Shown here: positions 1 through 6,138 of the stretch, piece by piece
Position numbering within the stretch: position 1 is the first letter of the stretch
Layout: each line of letters begins with the position of its first letter
NCBI GenBank assembly: GCA_002720735.1
Contig: PBJN01000033.1
Coordinates: 35,394-43,347, forward strand
Direction of reading: 5' to 3'
Length of the DNA stretch: 7,954 bases
Source: Porticoccaceae bacterium
GTDB lineage: Bacteria; Pseudomonadota; Gammaproteobacteria; Pseudomonadales; Porticoccaceae
Program-made: the position numbers and the translations under genes
The notes under the pieces: model-generated
Database searches by the model: none
What the model was told of the DNA's origin: nothing
What the model saw: only the letters and a program-made list of their open reading frames with translations

Positions 1-369
1 GGACTAATTGTAGCGACGCCCACTGGATCTACTGCATACGCTTTGTCTGCGGGAGGGCCGTTGCTGTTTCCAGAGCTGGACGCCTTTTCCGTGGTACCCT
101 TAAATCCTCATACGCTGAGTAGTCGGCCAATAGCCTTGCCAGGAGATGCGCAGATCGAGATTTATGTCGGGGCACGTAATAACTTTGAACCCAGACTCAC
201 TTGCGACGGGCAAAATAATTTTAATGCGCTGCCGGGAGACAAAATTCGAGTCTCAAAACATAGTAAGGAGATTGTTTTTATCCATCCCAAAGATAATAGT
301 TTTTTTAGCGTATGCCGGTCAAAATTAGGATGGGGAAGCAGATTAGGAACGGCCGACGAAAATGAGTGA
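1..369 (+). CDS. nadK: NAD kinase, C-terminal part (5' end outside window)
   Basis: This is the C-terminal 122 residues of NAD kinase, the cytosolic enzyme that phosphorylates NAD to NADP using ATP. The reading frame is open from the first base. The first residues, GLIVATPTGSTAYALSAGGP, are the family's conserved glycine/threonine/serine-rich NAD-binding segment. Further on come the PHTLSSRPI segment, a CDGQ motif (E. coli has CDSQ), and the closing IHPKDxSFFxxxxxKLGW block, all in family order. The catalytic GGDG motif near the N-terminus lies upstream of the window, so roughly 170 residues are missing because of the window edge and not through damage. A short acidic tail (GTADENE) follows the usual end. 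The stop overlaps the start of the rhomboid gene by 8 bp, suggesting translational coupling. Identification is very secure. Confidence 0.96.
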   Translation, partial: GLIVATPTGSTAYALSAGGPLLFPELDAFSVVPLNPHTLSSRPIALPGDAQIEIYVGARNNFEPRLTCDGQNNFNALPGDKIRVSKHSKEIVFIHPKDNSFFSVCRSKLGWGSRLGTADENE

Positions 370-991
370 TAAACAACAGGAAACTCCTCGCTTCAACTCT
401 CGACTTTGGGGTAATCTAATCGAACAACCCATCATCTCAGCATTACTTGGAATGATGTTTTTGGGTTACTTGACGGGAACATACCTATTTCTATTCCCTC
501 AAATATTTGTTTTTGGAGGCTTGGATGGTGGCGAATATTGGCGTTTGGTCACACCAATTTTTTTGCACTTTGGCATTATTCATTTTGTTTTTAATGCCCT
601 CTGGTTGGCACTTCTCGGCTCTAAAGTAGAGAGATTTGCCGGGCATACGCAATGTTTAATGCTGATTCTATTCATCGCAATATTTTCCAATACAGGTCAA
701 TATTTGTGGTCCGGCTCCGTGCGTTTCGGCGGTATGTCGGGGGTAATTTATGGGCTCTTAGGATATTTATGGGTGCATCAATGGCTTGCACCTAATCATC
801 ATTTCTTCTTACCAAAAGAGCTTGTAGGATTTATGCTTCTGTGGCTTTTAGTTTGCATGAGCGGAGCATTAGATTATGTTTTAGGCATTGGTGTAGCTAA
901 TGCTGCTCATTTTATTGGCCTGGTAACAGGCATGTTTCTTGGTCTAGTCTTTGGTTTTTTAGCTTCCCGGGTAAAGAATTCTAATCAGTAG
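362..991 (+). CDS. GlpG-type rhomboid family intramembrane serine protease
   Basis: A 209-residue inner-membrane protein of the rhomboid family, which cleaves transmembrane segments inside the bilayer. The catalytic pair is visible: Ser126 in FGGMSGVIYG and His183 in NAAHFIGLVTG. His74 and Asn78 (HxxxN) match the oxyanion-side His150/Asn154 of E. coli GlpG, Tyr130 matches GlpG Tyr205, and the loop-1 Trp-Arg signature is W60-R61. About six hydrophobic segments lie near residues 23-45, 68-86, 97-115, 126-142, 152-170 and 178-201, giving the basic six-helix core with no seventh helix. Only about 22 residues precede the first helix, so the cytosolic N-terminal domain of E. coli GlpG is absent. 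The ATG lies inside the end of nadK. An AGGA at 345-348 is 13 nt upstream, rather far, so initiation may depend on coupling to nadK. Substrate unknown. Rhombosortase was considered, but the GGMSGVIYGLLGYLW block is closer to GlpG. Confidence 0.93.
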   Translation: MSDKQQETPRFNSRLWGNLIEQPIISALLGMMFLGYLTGTYLFLFPQIFVFGGLDGGEYWRLVTPIFLHFGIIHFVFNALWLALLGSKVERFAGHTQCLMLILFIAIFSNTGQYLWSGSVRFGGMSGVIYGLLGYLWVHQWLAPNHHFFLPKELVGFMLLWLLVCMSGALDYVLGIGVANAAHFIGLVTGMFLGLVFGFLASRVKNSNQ

Positions 992-1023
992 GTTTTCATC
1001 TTAAAAAGCTAATGTCTAAAAGT

Positions 1024-1028
1024 AGGGA
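1024..1028 (+). promoter_or_regulatory. Ribosome binding site deciding the yeaC start
   Basis: AGGGA lies 7 nt upstream of the ATG at 1036, a normal Shine-Dalgarno distance. It falls inside the coding extension that would exist if the ATG at 1012 were used. The 1012 ATG is preceded by an AT-rich stretch without a purine-rich element, so the downstream start is preferred. Confidence 0.5.
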
Positions 1029-1035
1029 AAAATCT

Positions 1036-1299
1036 ATGGGTACTATAGTGAACTTTAAAAATTTAGCACGCAGTATTACGCCGAATGTTTACCAAACTTT
1101 CAAGCGAGCTGTGGAGATTGGAAGGTGGCCCGATGGTAGCGGATTAACGGTTGATCAAAAAGAGATTTGTATCCAAGCGATTATCGAGTATGAATCAGAT
1201 ATGCCGGAGAGCGAGCGCACTGGTTTTATCGCGCCGCGCGTTGAAGGTTGTAACTTAAAAAACAAGGGTGGCACAGATTTGTTGAGTTGGAGAGATTGA
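1036..1299 (+). CDS. YeaC family protein (DUF1315), function unknown
   Basis: A small soluble protein of the YeaC/DUF1315 family, of no established function. Its core resembles E. coli YeaC: an N-terminal helix ending in a Met/Ile-x-Pro-x-Val-Tyr-Gln element (here SITPNVYQTF), then AVEIGRWPDGSGLTVDQKEICIQ, matching YeaC AVELGKWPDG followed by LTPEQKENCLQ. A variable C-terminus ends in LLSWRD. I chose the ATG at 1036 (87 residues) because an AGGGA at 1024-1028 sits 7 nt upstream. The ATG at 1012 would add eight residues (MSKSREKS) but has no evident ribosome binding site, so the start remains uncertain. The gene lies 44 bp after the rhomboid gene and 60 bp before pepN, the neighbourhood this family has in Pseudomonas-like genomes. 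No membrane segment or signal peptide is visible. Confidence 0.88.
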   Translation: MGTIVNFKNLARSITPNVYQTFKRAVEIGRWPDGSGLTVDQKEICIQAIIEYESDMPESERTGFIAPRVEGCNLKNKGGTDLLSWRD

Positions 1300-1350
1300 A
1301 TATCAACTGATCTCTATTTTTGTAAATTATCGCCATAGTTAGACTTTTCG

Positions 1351-1360
1351 GGGTGAGGAG
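1351..1360 (+). promoter_or_regulatory. Ribosome binding site for the GTG start of pepN
   Basis: The purine-rich stretch GGGTGAGGAG runs directly into the GTG start (the last G is its first base). GGTGA at 1352-1356 pairs with the 3' part of the anti-Shine-Dalgarno sequence and is correctly placed for GTG at 1360. GAGGAG at 1355-1360 would be well spaced only for the ATA codon at 1366, which is an unlikely start. GTG is therefore preferred. Confidence 0.45.
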
Positions 1361-3999
1361 TGGTCATAGAGAAAGATGCATTATCGGAAATGGTTCATTT
1401 AAAAGATTACCGTGAATCAAAGTTTCTTATCGATAAGACCGAACTATGTTTTGATTTGGGTGATGCGTTTACCGTCGTAACATCCAAACTTCATATCAGG
1501 AGAAATCCGAAGACTGCTAATTGTATGACATCGCCCCTGGTTCTCGATGGCTCGTTAGAGTTGGATTTAGTAAGTATCTCGATTAATGCTGTACCGCTCT
1601 CTGAGACCGCCTACATGGTGGAAGAGGGTAGGCTAGTGATCGTGAAGCCCTCTGAACAATTTGTTTTGCAAACCGTCGTAAATATAAAACCTCAAGATAA
1701 TACGGCTCTCATCGGGTTGTACCGGTCACGCGAAATGTTCTGCAGTCAATGTGAGGCGGAAGGCTTTAGACATATTACTTATTATCTCGATCGACCTGAT
1801 GTCATGTCTAAATTTTTTACAAAGATTATTGCGGATAAAGAAAAATATCCGGTAATGCTCTCTAATGGTAATCCCACCAGTTATATGGAATTAGGTGATG
1901 GAACTCATTCGATCACATGGCATGACCCATTTCCAAAGCCCTCATATCTGTTTGCATTAGTTGCGGGTCAGCTTAGCTATGTAGAGGATCGTTTCGTAAC
2001 TTTGAGTGGTAGAAGTGTTTTACTGCAAATTTATGTGGAGGAAAAAGACCTCGGCAAGTGTGACCATGCTATGAGTTCGTTAAAAAAATCCATGGAATGG
2101 GATGAAACTAATTATGGCCGTGAATATGATCTAGATATTTTTATGATCGTTGCTGTGGATGATTTTAACATGGGCGCTATGGAAAATAAGGGACTCAACA
2201 TTTTTAATACCTCGGCAGTCCTCGCGGATCCAAAAATCACGACAGATGCATCGTTTCAAAACATCGAAGCAATAGTGGCGCATGAATACTTTCATAATTG
2301 GTCTGGGAATCGAGTTACATGTCGAGACTGGTTTCAATTGAGTTTGAAAGAAGGCTTCACAGTTTTTAGAGATGCGCAGTTCTCTGCGGATATGAATTCA
2401 CCGACAGTAAAGCGTATACAAGACGTCTCATTTTTGCGTGCCCACCAGTTTGCGGAGGATGCGGGAACCATGTCGCACTCTGTTCAGCCTGATTCATATC
2501 TAGAGATTAATAATTTTTATACGGTTACTATATATGAAAAAGGGGCTGAAATAGTTGGCATGTTGCACACCTTATTGGGGGCAGAACCCTTTAGATCAGC
2601 TACAGATCTTTACTTTGGGAGACATGATGGTCAGGCCGTAACTATTGACGATTTCGTTCGGGCCATGGAGGACGCAAGTGGTATTGATTTAGAGCAATTC
2701 ATGCTTTGGTATAAGCAGGCTGGAACTCCAGTTGTATCAGTAACGTCTGAATACTCAGAGAATTCACAAAGATTTATGCTTACTTTCGAACAGAGTTGCC
2801 CTGATAGCCCTGGGCAATTAAATAAGAAGCCGATGTTAGTTCCAATTCGGTTGGGGTTATTAAACTCTAATGGAGAGCCATTTGGACTCAATGCCGTCGG
2901 TGATCAAGAGATAATCTTTCAACTTTCAGATAAAAAACAAAGTGTAGCTTTTAAAAATATATCCTCTAAACCCACTCCAGCTCTTCTGCGGGGGTTCTCG
3001 GCTCCTATTAAACTTAATTATCAGTACTCTAATGAGGAACTGGCTTTGCTCGCGGCGAGAGATACTGATGGATTCGTTCGGTGGGACGCCTGCCAGCAGC
3101 TTGCTTTTCGCGCACTTCGTGAACCAAGCGATATTTTGGGAACTGACACTCGTTCTCAAAAAAAAGTATTATTAGCCACATATGAAAAGCTTTTATCTGA
3201 AGAAAATATAGATCCTGCGTTGGTCGCGTTGATGTTACAACTTCCCGGGGAGTCTCGTCTCCATGACAAAAAGAATGGAGTAGATCCGGATGCAATTCAT
3301 AGGCGGAGGGAATTTTTGCGGAAATTTTTGGCCGGAAAATTAAGATTAAAATTAGAAGCGATTTACCATGCGCATAAAAGCCACCAGACGAACAAACCAG
3401 CGTCTTCACAGATCGGCTTGCGCAGCCTAAAAAATGCTGTTTTAGATTACCTCATGTATACTGAAGTGGGAGTTGAGCTGGCTTGGCAGCAATTTAAAGA
3501 GTCAGAAAATATGACCGATCAGTCCTCTGCATTGAGGTGTCTGGTTAATTGCTCTCGCTCTGGAAACTACGCACGAATGGCAACTGAGCAGTTTGAGTGC
3601 CAGTGGAAACATGAAGCACTTGCGATGAATATATGGTTTCAGATTCAGTCTGCAAGTGCTCAAAAAAATACACTGAGTCGAGTCAAAAAATTGTTGAAAC
3701 ACCCGTTATTTAATATCAGAAATCCTAATAAAGTTCGAAGCGTTATTGGCTCATTTTGTAGCAGTAACCTTGTCAATTTCCATGAAGCGAACGGCGCTGG
3801 CTATGATTTTCTTGAGAATCACATAAAGATGTTAAACGAGATTAATCCACAGATCGGCGCGCGGCTTGTCGTGCCTCTAACTCGATGGAGGCAATATATA
3901 GCTCCTCATTCAAGATTGATGAGACGGGCATTACAGCGTTTATCTGAGTTACCCAATCTCTCCAAGGACATCAGTGAAATCGTGTTGAAGTCCCTGTAA
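1360..3999 (+). CDS. pepN: Aminopeptidase N (M1 family zinc metallopeptidase)
   Basis: An 879-residue cytosolic zinc aminopeptidase that removes N-terminal residues from peptides in the last steps of protein turnover. It aligns end to end with E. coli PepN (870 residues) at an offset of 11 in the catalytic region. An N-terminal beta domain (about 1-205) carries QCEAEGFRH with the N-terminus-binding Glu132. The thermolysin-like catalytic domain (about 206-455) has GAMEN at 272-276, HEYFHNW with zinc ligands His308 and His312 and catalytic Glu309, the third ligand Glu331, and the transition-state Tyr392 in IYEKGAE. A beta linker and a long helical C-terminal domain follow, including the conserved NPNKVRS near 720. 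The start is GTG with GGGTGA at 1351-1356. The first in-frame ATG (1390) would leave almost nothing before the conserved HLKDY segment. No signal peptide is present. The gene is intact, is last on the plus strand, and converges with the symporter gene 30 bp away. Confidence 0.98.
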   Translation: MVIEKDALSEMVHLKDYRESKFLIDKTELCFDLGDAFTVVTSKLHIRRNPKTANCMTSPLVLDGSLELDLVSISINAVPLSETAYMVEEGRLVIVKPSEQFVLQTVVNIKPQDNTALIGLYRSREMFCSQCEAEGFRHITYYLDRPDVMSKFFTKIIADKEKYPVMLSNGNPTSYMELGDGTHSITWHDPFPKPSYLFALVAGQLSYVEDRFVTLSGRSVLLQIYVEEKDLGKCDHAMSSLKKSMEWDETNYGREYDLDIFMIVAVDDFNMGAMENKGLNIFNTSAVLADPKITTDASFQNIEAIVAHEYFHNWSGNRVTCRDWFQLSLKEGFTVFRDAQFSADMNSPTVKRIQDVSFLRAHQFAEDAGTMSHSVQPDSYLEINNFYTVTIYEKGAEIVGMLHTLLGAEPFRSATDLYFGRHDGQAVTIDDFVRAMEDASGIDLEQFMLWYKQAGTPVVSVTSEYSENSQRFMLTFEQSCPDSPGQLNKKPMLVPIRLGLLNSNGEPFGLNAVGDQEIIFQLSDKKQSVAFKNISSKPTPALLRGFSAPIKLNYQYSNEELALLAARDTDGFVRWDACQQLAFRALREPSDILGTDTRSQKKVLLATYEKLLSEENIDPALVALMLQLPGESRLHDKKNGVDPDAIHRRREFLRKFLAGKLRLKLEAIYHAHKSHQTNKPASSQIGLRSLKNAVLDYLMYTEVGVELAWQQFKESENMTDQSSALRCLVNCSRSGNYARMATEQFECQWKHEALAMNIWFQIQSASAQKNTLSRVKKLLKHPLFNIRNPNKVRSVIGSFCSSNLVNFHEANGAGYDFLENHIKMLNEINPQIGARLVVPLTRWRQYIAPHSRLMRRALQRLSELPNLSKDISEIVLKSL

Positions 4000-4029
4000 C
4001 TAAGTTTTTATCTGTTAAGTATGTCTTGA

Positions 4030-4066
4030 TTAGGACGGCGGCAGCCTAAGCTCATTTATTATTTTT
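4030..4066 (+). terminator. Weak candidate terminator downstream of pepN
   Basis: TTAGG at 4030-4034 and CCTAA at 4045-4049 form a perfect 5-bp inverted repeat around a 10-base GC-rich loop. An alternative inner hairpin is GGC-GGCA-GCC. On the plus strand a T-rich stretch (4054-4066) starts about five bases after the stem. The element lies inside the 3' end of the convergent symporter gene, because only 30 bp separate the two genes. The short stem and displaced T tract make this a weak candidate. On the minus strand no T tract follows. Confidence 0.2.
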
Positions 4067-5784
4067 ACAACATTTTTGGGCGGTTTGGGCGTGAATCTAC
4101 TTACTGTAAGGGTCGCAGTGATATTGAGTATCATGCCGATCGTGCCGATGCCCTCTGGTGAGATTCCGAATATCCAATTTGCTGGGTTATTTTGAGAAGG
4201 CTCAATAAATTTGAAGAATACAATATAAAAGAAAGTAAACAATAAGCCTGCCAACATCCCGGTGACTGCACCCTCTCGTGTGATTGACTTCACAAAGATT
4301 CCTAGAAAGAGCGCGGGGAAAATTGAGGCTGCGGCTAGGCCAAAGGCAAATGCAACTACTTGAGCCACAAACGCTGGCGGATAAATTCCAAAAAGACCTG
4401 CAACGAAAACAGCTATGGCGGCGGCGATGCGAGCACAAAATAATTCCTGACGGTCATTGATTTTTGGCATAAACGTTTTTTTCAGCAAGTCGTGTGATAC
4501 GGCACTTGAGATCACCAGCAGTAAACCCGCCGCTGTTGATAGAGCCGCAGCAACCCCACCGGCGGCTACTAATGCAATAACCCAGCTGGGTAGTCCCGCT
4601 ATTTCAGGATTTGCAAGCACGATTATGTCTCTATCTATATATATTTCGTTGTTGCTCACCGAGGGACTATTTTCTAGTAGTCTTTGGCCGCTGGGGCCTC
4701 GCTCGTCAGAAAAGTTTGGTCTCTGGGGCTCCAATGCTTGGCCGGCACCGTACTGCATCACTCCGTCGTTATTTTTGTCCTTCCATGCAACAAGTCCTAT
4801 AGATTCCCATTGGGAGAACCAAGAGGGCGCATTTTCGTAGGGTGTCTCATGAATGGTATCTACGAAATTAAGTCGAGCGAAAGCAGCAACCGCTGGAGCT
4901 GTTGTGTAAAGGATTGCAATGAAAACGAGGGCATAGCCCGCCGATAAACGGGCATCTGAGACTTTTGGAACGGTGAAAAAACGGACAAGTACATGTGGTA
5001 ACCCCGCAGTTCCAAACATTAATGCTGCAGTGATTGCCAGTACATCAACTGTGGATTTCTGACCCTCAGTATATGGCGAGAAACCCAAATCGGTGAGCAC
5101 AGAATCCAGTTTCTGCAGTACCGAAATATTCGTGCCATCATTCAACTCTGAGCCAAACCCTAATTGTGGAACAGGATTGTTTGTAACCATCAATGATATA
5201 AAAATCGCGGGTACCAGATAGGCAAAAATTAAGACGCAATATTGTGCCACTTGCGTGTAAGTGATCCCCTTCATGCCTCCAAGCACGGCATACATGAAAA
5301 CGATTGCCATTCCTATTATCACTCCGGTTGTAACCTCAACCTCCAAAAAACGGGAGAATACGATGCCGACTCCACGCATTTGGCCGGCAACGTAGGTAAA
5401 GGAGACAAATATCAAGCACAGAACTGCGACCAATCTAGCGGTTCGCGAGTAATACCTCTCGCCGATAAAATCTGGGACTGTATAGCGACCAAACTTTCTA
5501 AGGTAGGGGGCCAGAAGAAGCGCTAAAAGCACATATCCACCTGTCCAGCCTAGCAGGTAGACAGAACCATCTCTGCCGAGAAAAGCAATTATACCTGCCA
5601 TAGAAATAAAGGAAGCTGCGCTCATCCAGTCCGCGGCGGTAGCCATGCCATTGGCTATTGGATTTACAGCTTCACCGGCTACATAGAAGTCTCTTGTTGA
5701 GCCCGCGCGAGACCAAATTGCGATAGCGATGTAGAGTGCAAAAGATGATCCTATGAATAAAAAGGTCAATGTTTGCGTAGTCAA
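4030..5784 (-). CDS. Sodium:solute symporter, large subunit (VC_2705 / ActP-like)
   Basis: A 584-residue inner-membrane permease of the sodium:solute symporter (SSS) family, with about 13 hydrophobic segments. ATAADWMSAASF near 48-59 corresponds to DYMSAASF of acetate permease ActP, and Asp52 falls where PutP has its sodium-site Asp55. GGMKGITYTQVAQ lies at 169-181. ALSTAAGLLLVISS near 414-427 aligns with the PutP segment carrying Ser340/Thr341 (here Ser416/Thr417). A hydrophilic loop of about 85 residues (307-393), containing DKNNDG and ending in DRDIIVLANPEIAG, is typical of the VC_2705 subfamily and absent from ordinary ActP. The start is TTG, overlapping the small-subunit stop as TTGA, with GAGGA 6 nt upstream. 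Short-chain carboxylate such as acetate is a plausible substrate by homology only; annotation as ActP would be premature. Confidence 0.93.
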   Translation of the reverse strand: MTTQTLTFLFIGSSFALYIAIAIWSRAGSTRDFYVAGEAVNPIANGMATAADWMSAASFISMAGIIAFLGRDGSVYLLGWTGGYVLLALLLAPYLRKFGRYTVPDFIGERYYSRTARLVAVLCLIFVSFTYVAGQMRGVGIVFSRFLEVEVTTGVIIGMAIVFMYAVLGGMKGITYTQVAQYCVLIFAYLVPAIFISLMVTNNPVPQLGFGSELNDGTNISVLQKLDSVLTDLGFSPYTEGQKSTVDVLAITAALMFGTAGLPHVLVRFFTVPKVSDARLSAGYALVFIAILYTTAPAVAAFARLNFVDTIHETPYENAPSWFSQWESIGLVAWKDKNNDGVMQYGAGQALEPQRPNFSDERGPSGQRLLENSPSVSNNEIYIDRDIIVLANPEIAGLPSWVIALVAAGGVAAALSTAAGLLLVISSAVSHDLLKKTFMPKINDRQELFCARIAAAIAVFVAGLFGIYPPAFVAQVVAFAFGLAAASIFPALFLGIFVKSITREGAVTGMLAGLLFTFFYIVFFKFIEPSQNNPANWIFGISPEGIGTIGMILNITATLTVSRFTPKPPKNVVKIINELRLPPS

Positions 5785-6074
5785 AATTGTTCCTCATTAT
5801 CCCTTTTTGACTCACTGGATGTGAACTTTCTATCTAAAGCATTCATCCGCTTTGTATATGAAAAAATAAGACCGATAAAAACTAAAATTGCGCCTTGTTG
5901 GGAGAACCAGAAACCAAGTTTGAAGCCAAAAAAAGAAAACTGATCAAGATAGTCGACTAGTATGATGCTGCAACCAAATGATACAAAACCCCATACTGCA
6001 AGAAGCTTTATCAGGAGCCAAACATTCGCCTTCCAATATGATTCAGCTTGAGCACTTGATTCCTCATCACTCAT
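5781..6074 (-). CDS. DUF4212 protein, putative sodium:solute symporter small subunit
   Basis: A 97-residue membrane protein of the DUF4212 family, the small partner normally encoded directly before VC_2705-type symporters. The family pattern is clear: YWKAN at 13-17, a first membrane helix about 17-40 containing AVWGFVSFG, then LVDYLDQF. The hallmark GFKLGFWFSQQG at 50-61 leads into the second helix (to about 73), which ends in the positively charged SYTKRMNALDRKF. Both termini are hydrophilic and charged. The gene overlaps the large subunit by 4 bp, so the two are almost certainly made together. What the small subunit does (assembly, stability or gating) is unknown. The ATG at 6074 has only a weak GAGAA-like element upstream. 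It lies 64 bp after batD on the same strand. Confidence 0.93.
   Translation of the reverse strand: MSDEESSAQAESYWKANVWLLIKLLAVWGFVSFGCSIILVDYLDQFSFFGFKLGFWFSQQGAILVFIGLIFSYTKRMNALDRKFTSSESKRDNEEQF
5791..5795 (-). promoter_or_regulatory. Ribosome binding site supporting the TTG start of the symporter large subunit
   Basis: Read on the minus strand, GAGGA lies 6 nt upstream of TTG at 5784-5782, inside the last codons of the small-subunit gene. This near-ideal placement supports the rare TTG start and coupled translation of the two subunits. The next in-frame ATG is Met47, which would remove the first transmembrane helix. Confidence 0.65.
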
Positions 6075-6120
6075 TGCGATTTCTCATAAATTTAATATAT
6101 TTGGATCGTAACAAAAATAT

Positions 6121-6134
6121 TGGCGACTGGCGAC
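6121..6134. repeat. Two tandem copies of a 7-bp unit (TGGCGAC)
   Basis: TGGCGAC occurs twice head to tail in the 64-bp gap between batD and the DUF4212 gene, 5 bp past the batD stop. It may be a chance duplication or slippage product; a regulator site is possible but unsupported. Confidence 0.6.
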
Positions 6135-6138
6135 TTAA

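Noticed and set aside
362..991. Rhombosortase (GlyGly-CTERM processing protease) as the identity of the rhomboid.
   Set aside because: The loop-1 Trp-Arg signature and the GGMSGVIYGLLGYLW block resemble GlpG more closely, and no GlyGly-CTERM substrate is encoded here.
1320..1348. Possible promoter for pepN, TTGTAA at 1320-1325 with a TAGACT-like element.
   Set aside because: The spacing is only about 14 bp and the -10 match is poor; the gene may be read from upstream.
3029..3409. Minus-strand open frame of 126 codons inside pepN.
   Set aside because: It lies antisense to the conserved aminopeptidase, has Cys/Ser/Arg-rich noise-like composition and no family resemblance.
4457..4840. Open frames on the plus strand across the symporter gene (several, up to 127 codons).
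   Set aside because: They are antisense shadows of a well-conserved membrane protein gene, have no recognisable domains and overlap one another.
6086..6114. Possible sigma-70 promoter on the minus strand before the DUF4212 gene: TTGTTA (6109-6114) with ATTTAT 17 bp downstream, or TATATT (6094-6099) as -10.
   Set aside because: TTGTTA has no good -10 at normal spacing (ATTTAT matches only half of the consensus), and TATATT has no recognisable -35 17 bp upstream. Not strong enough to annotate.
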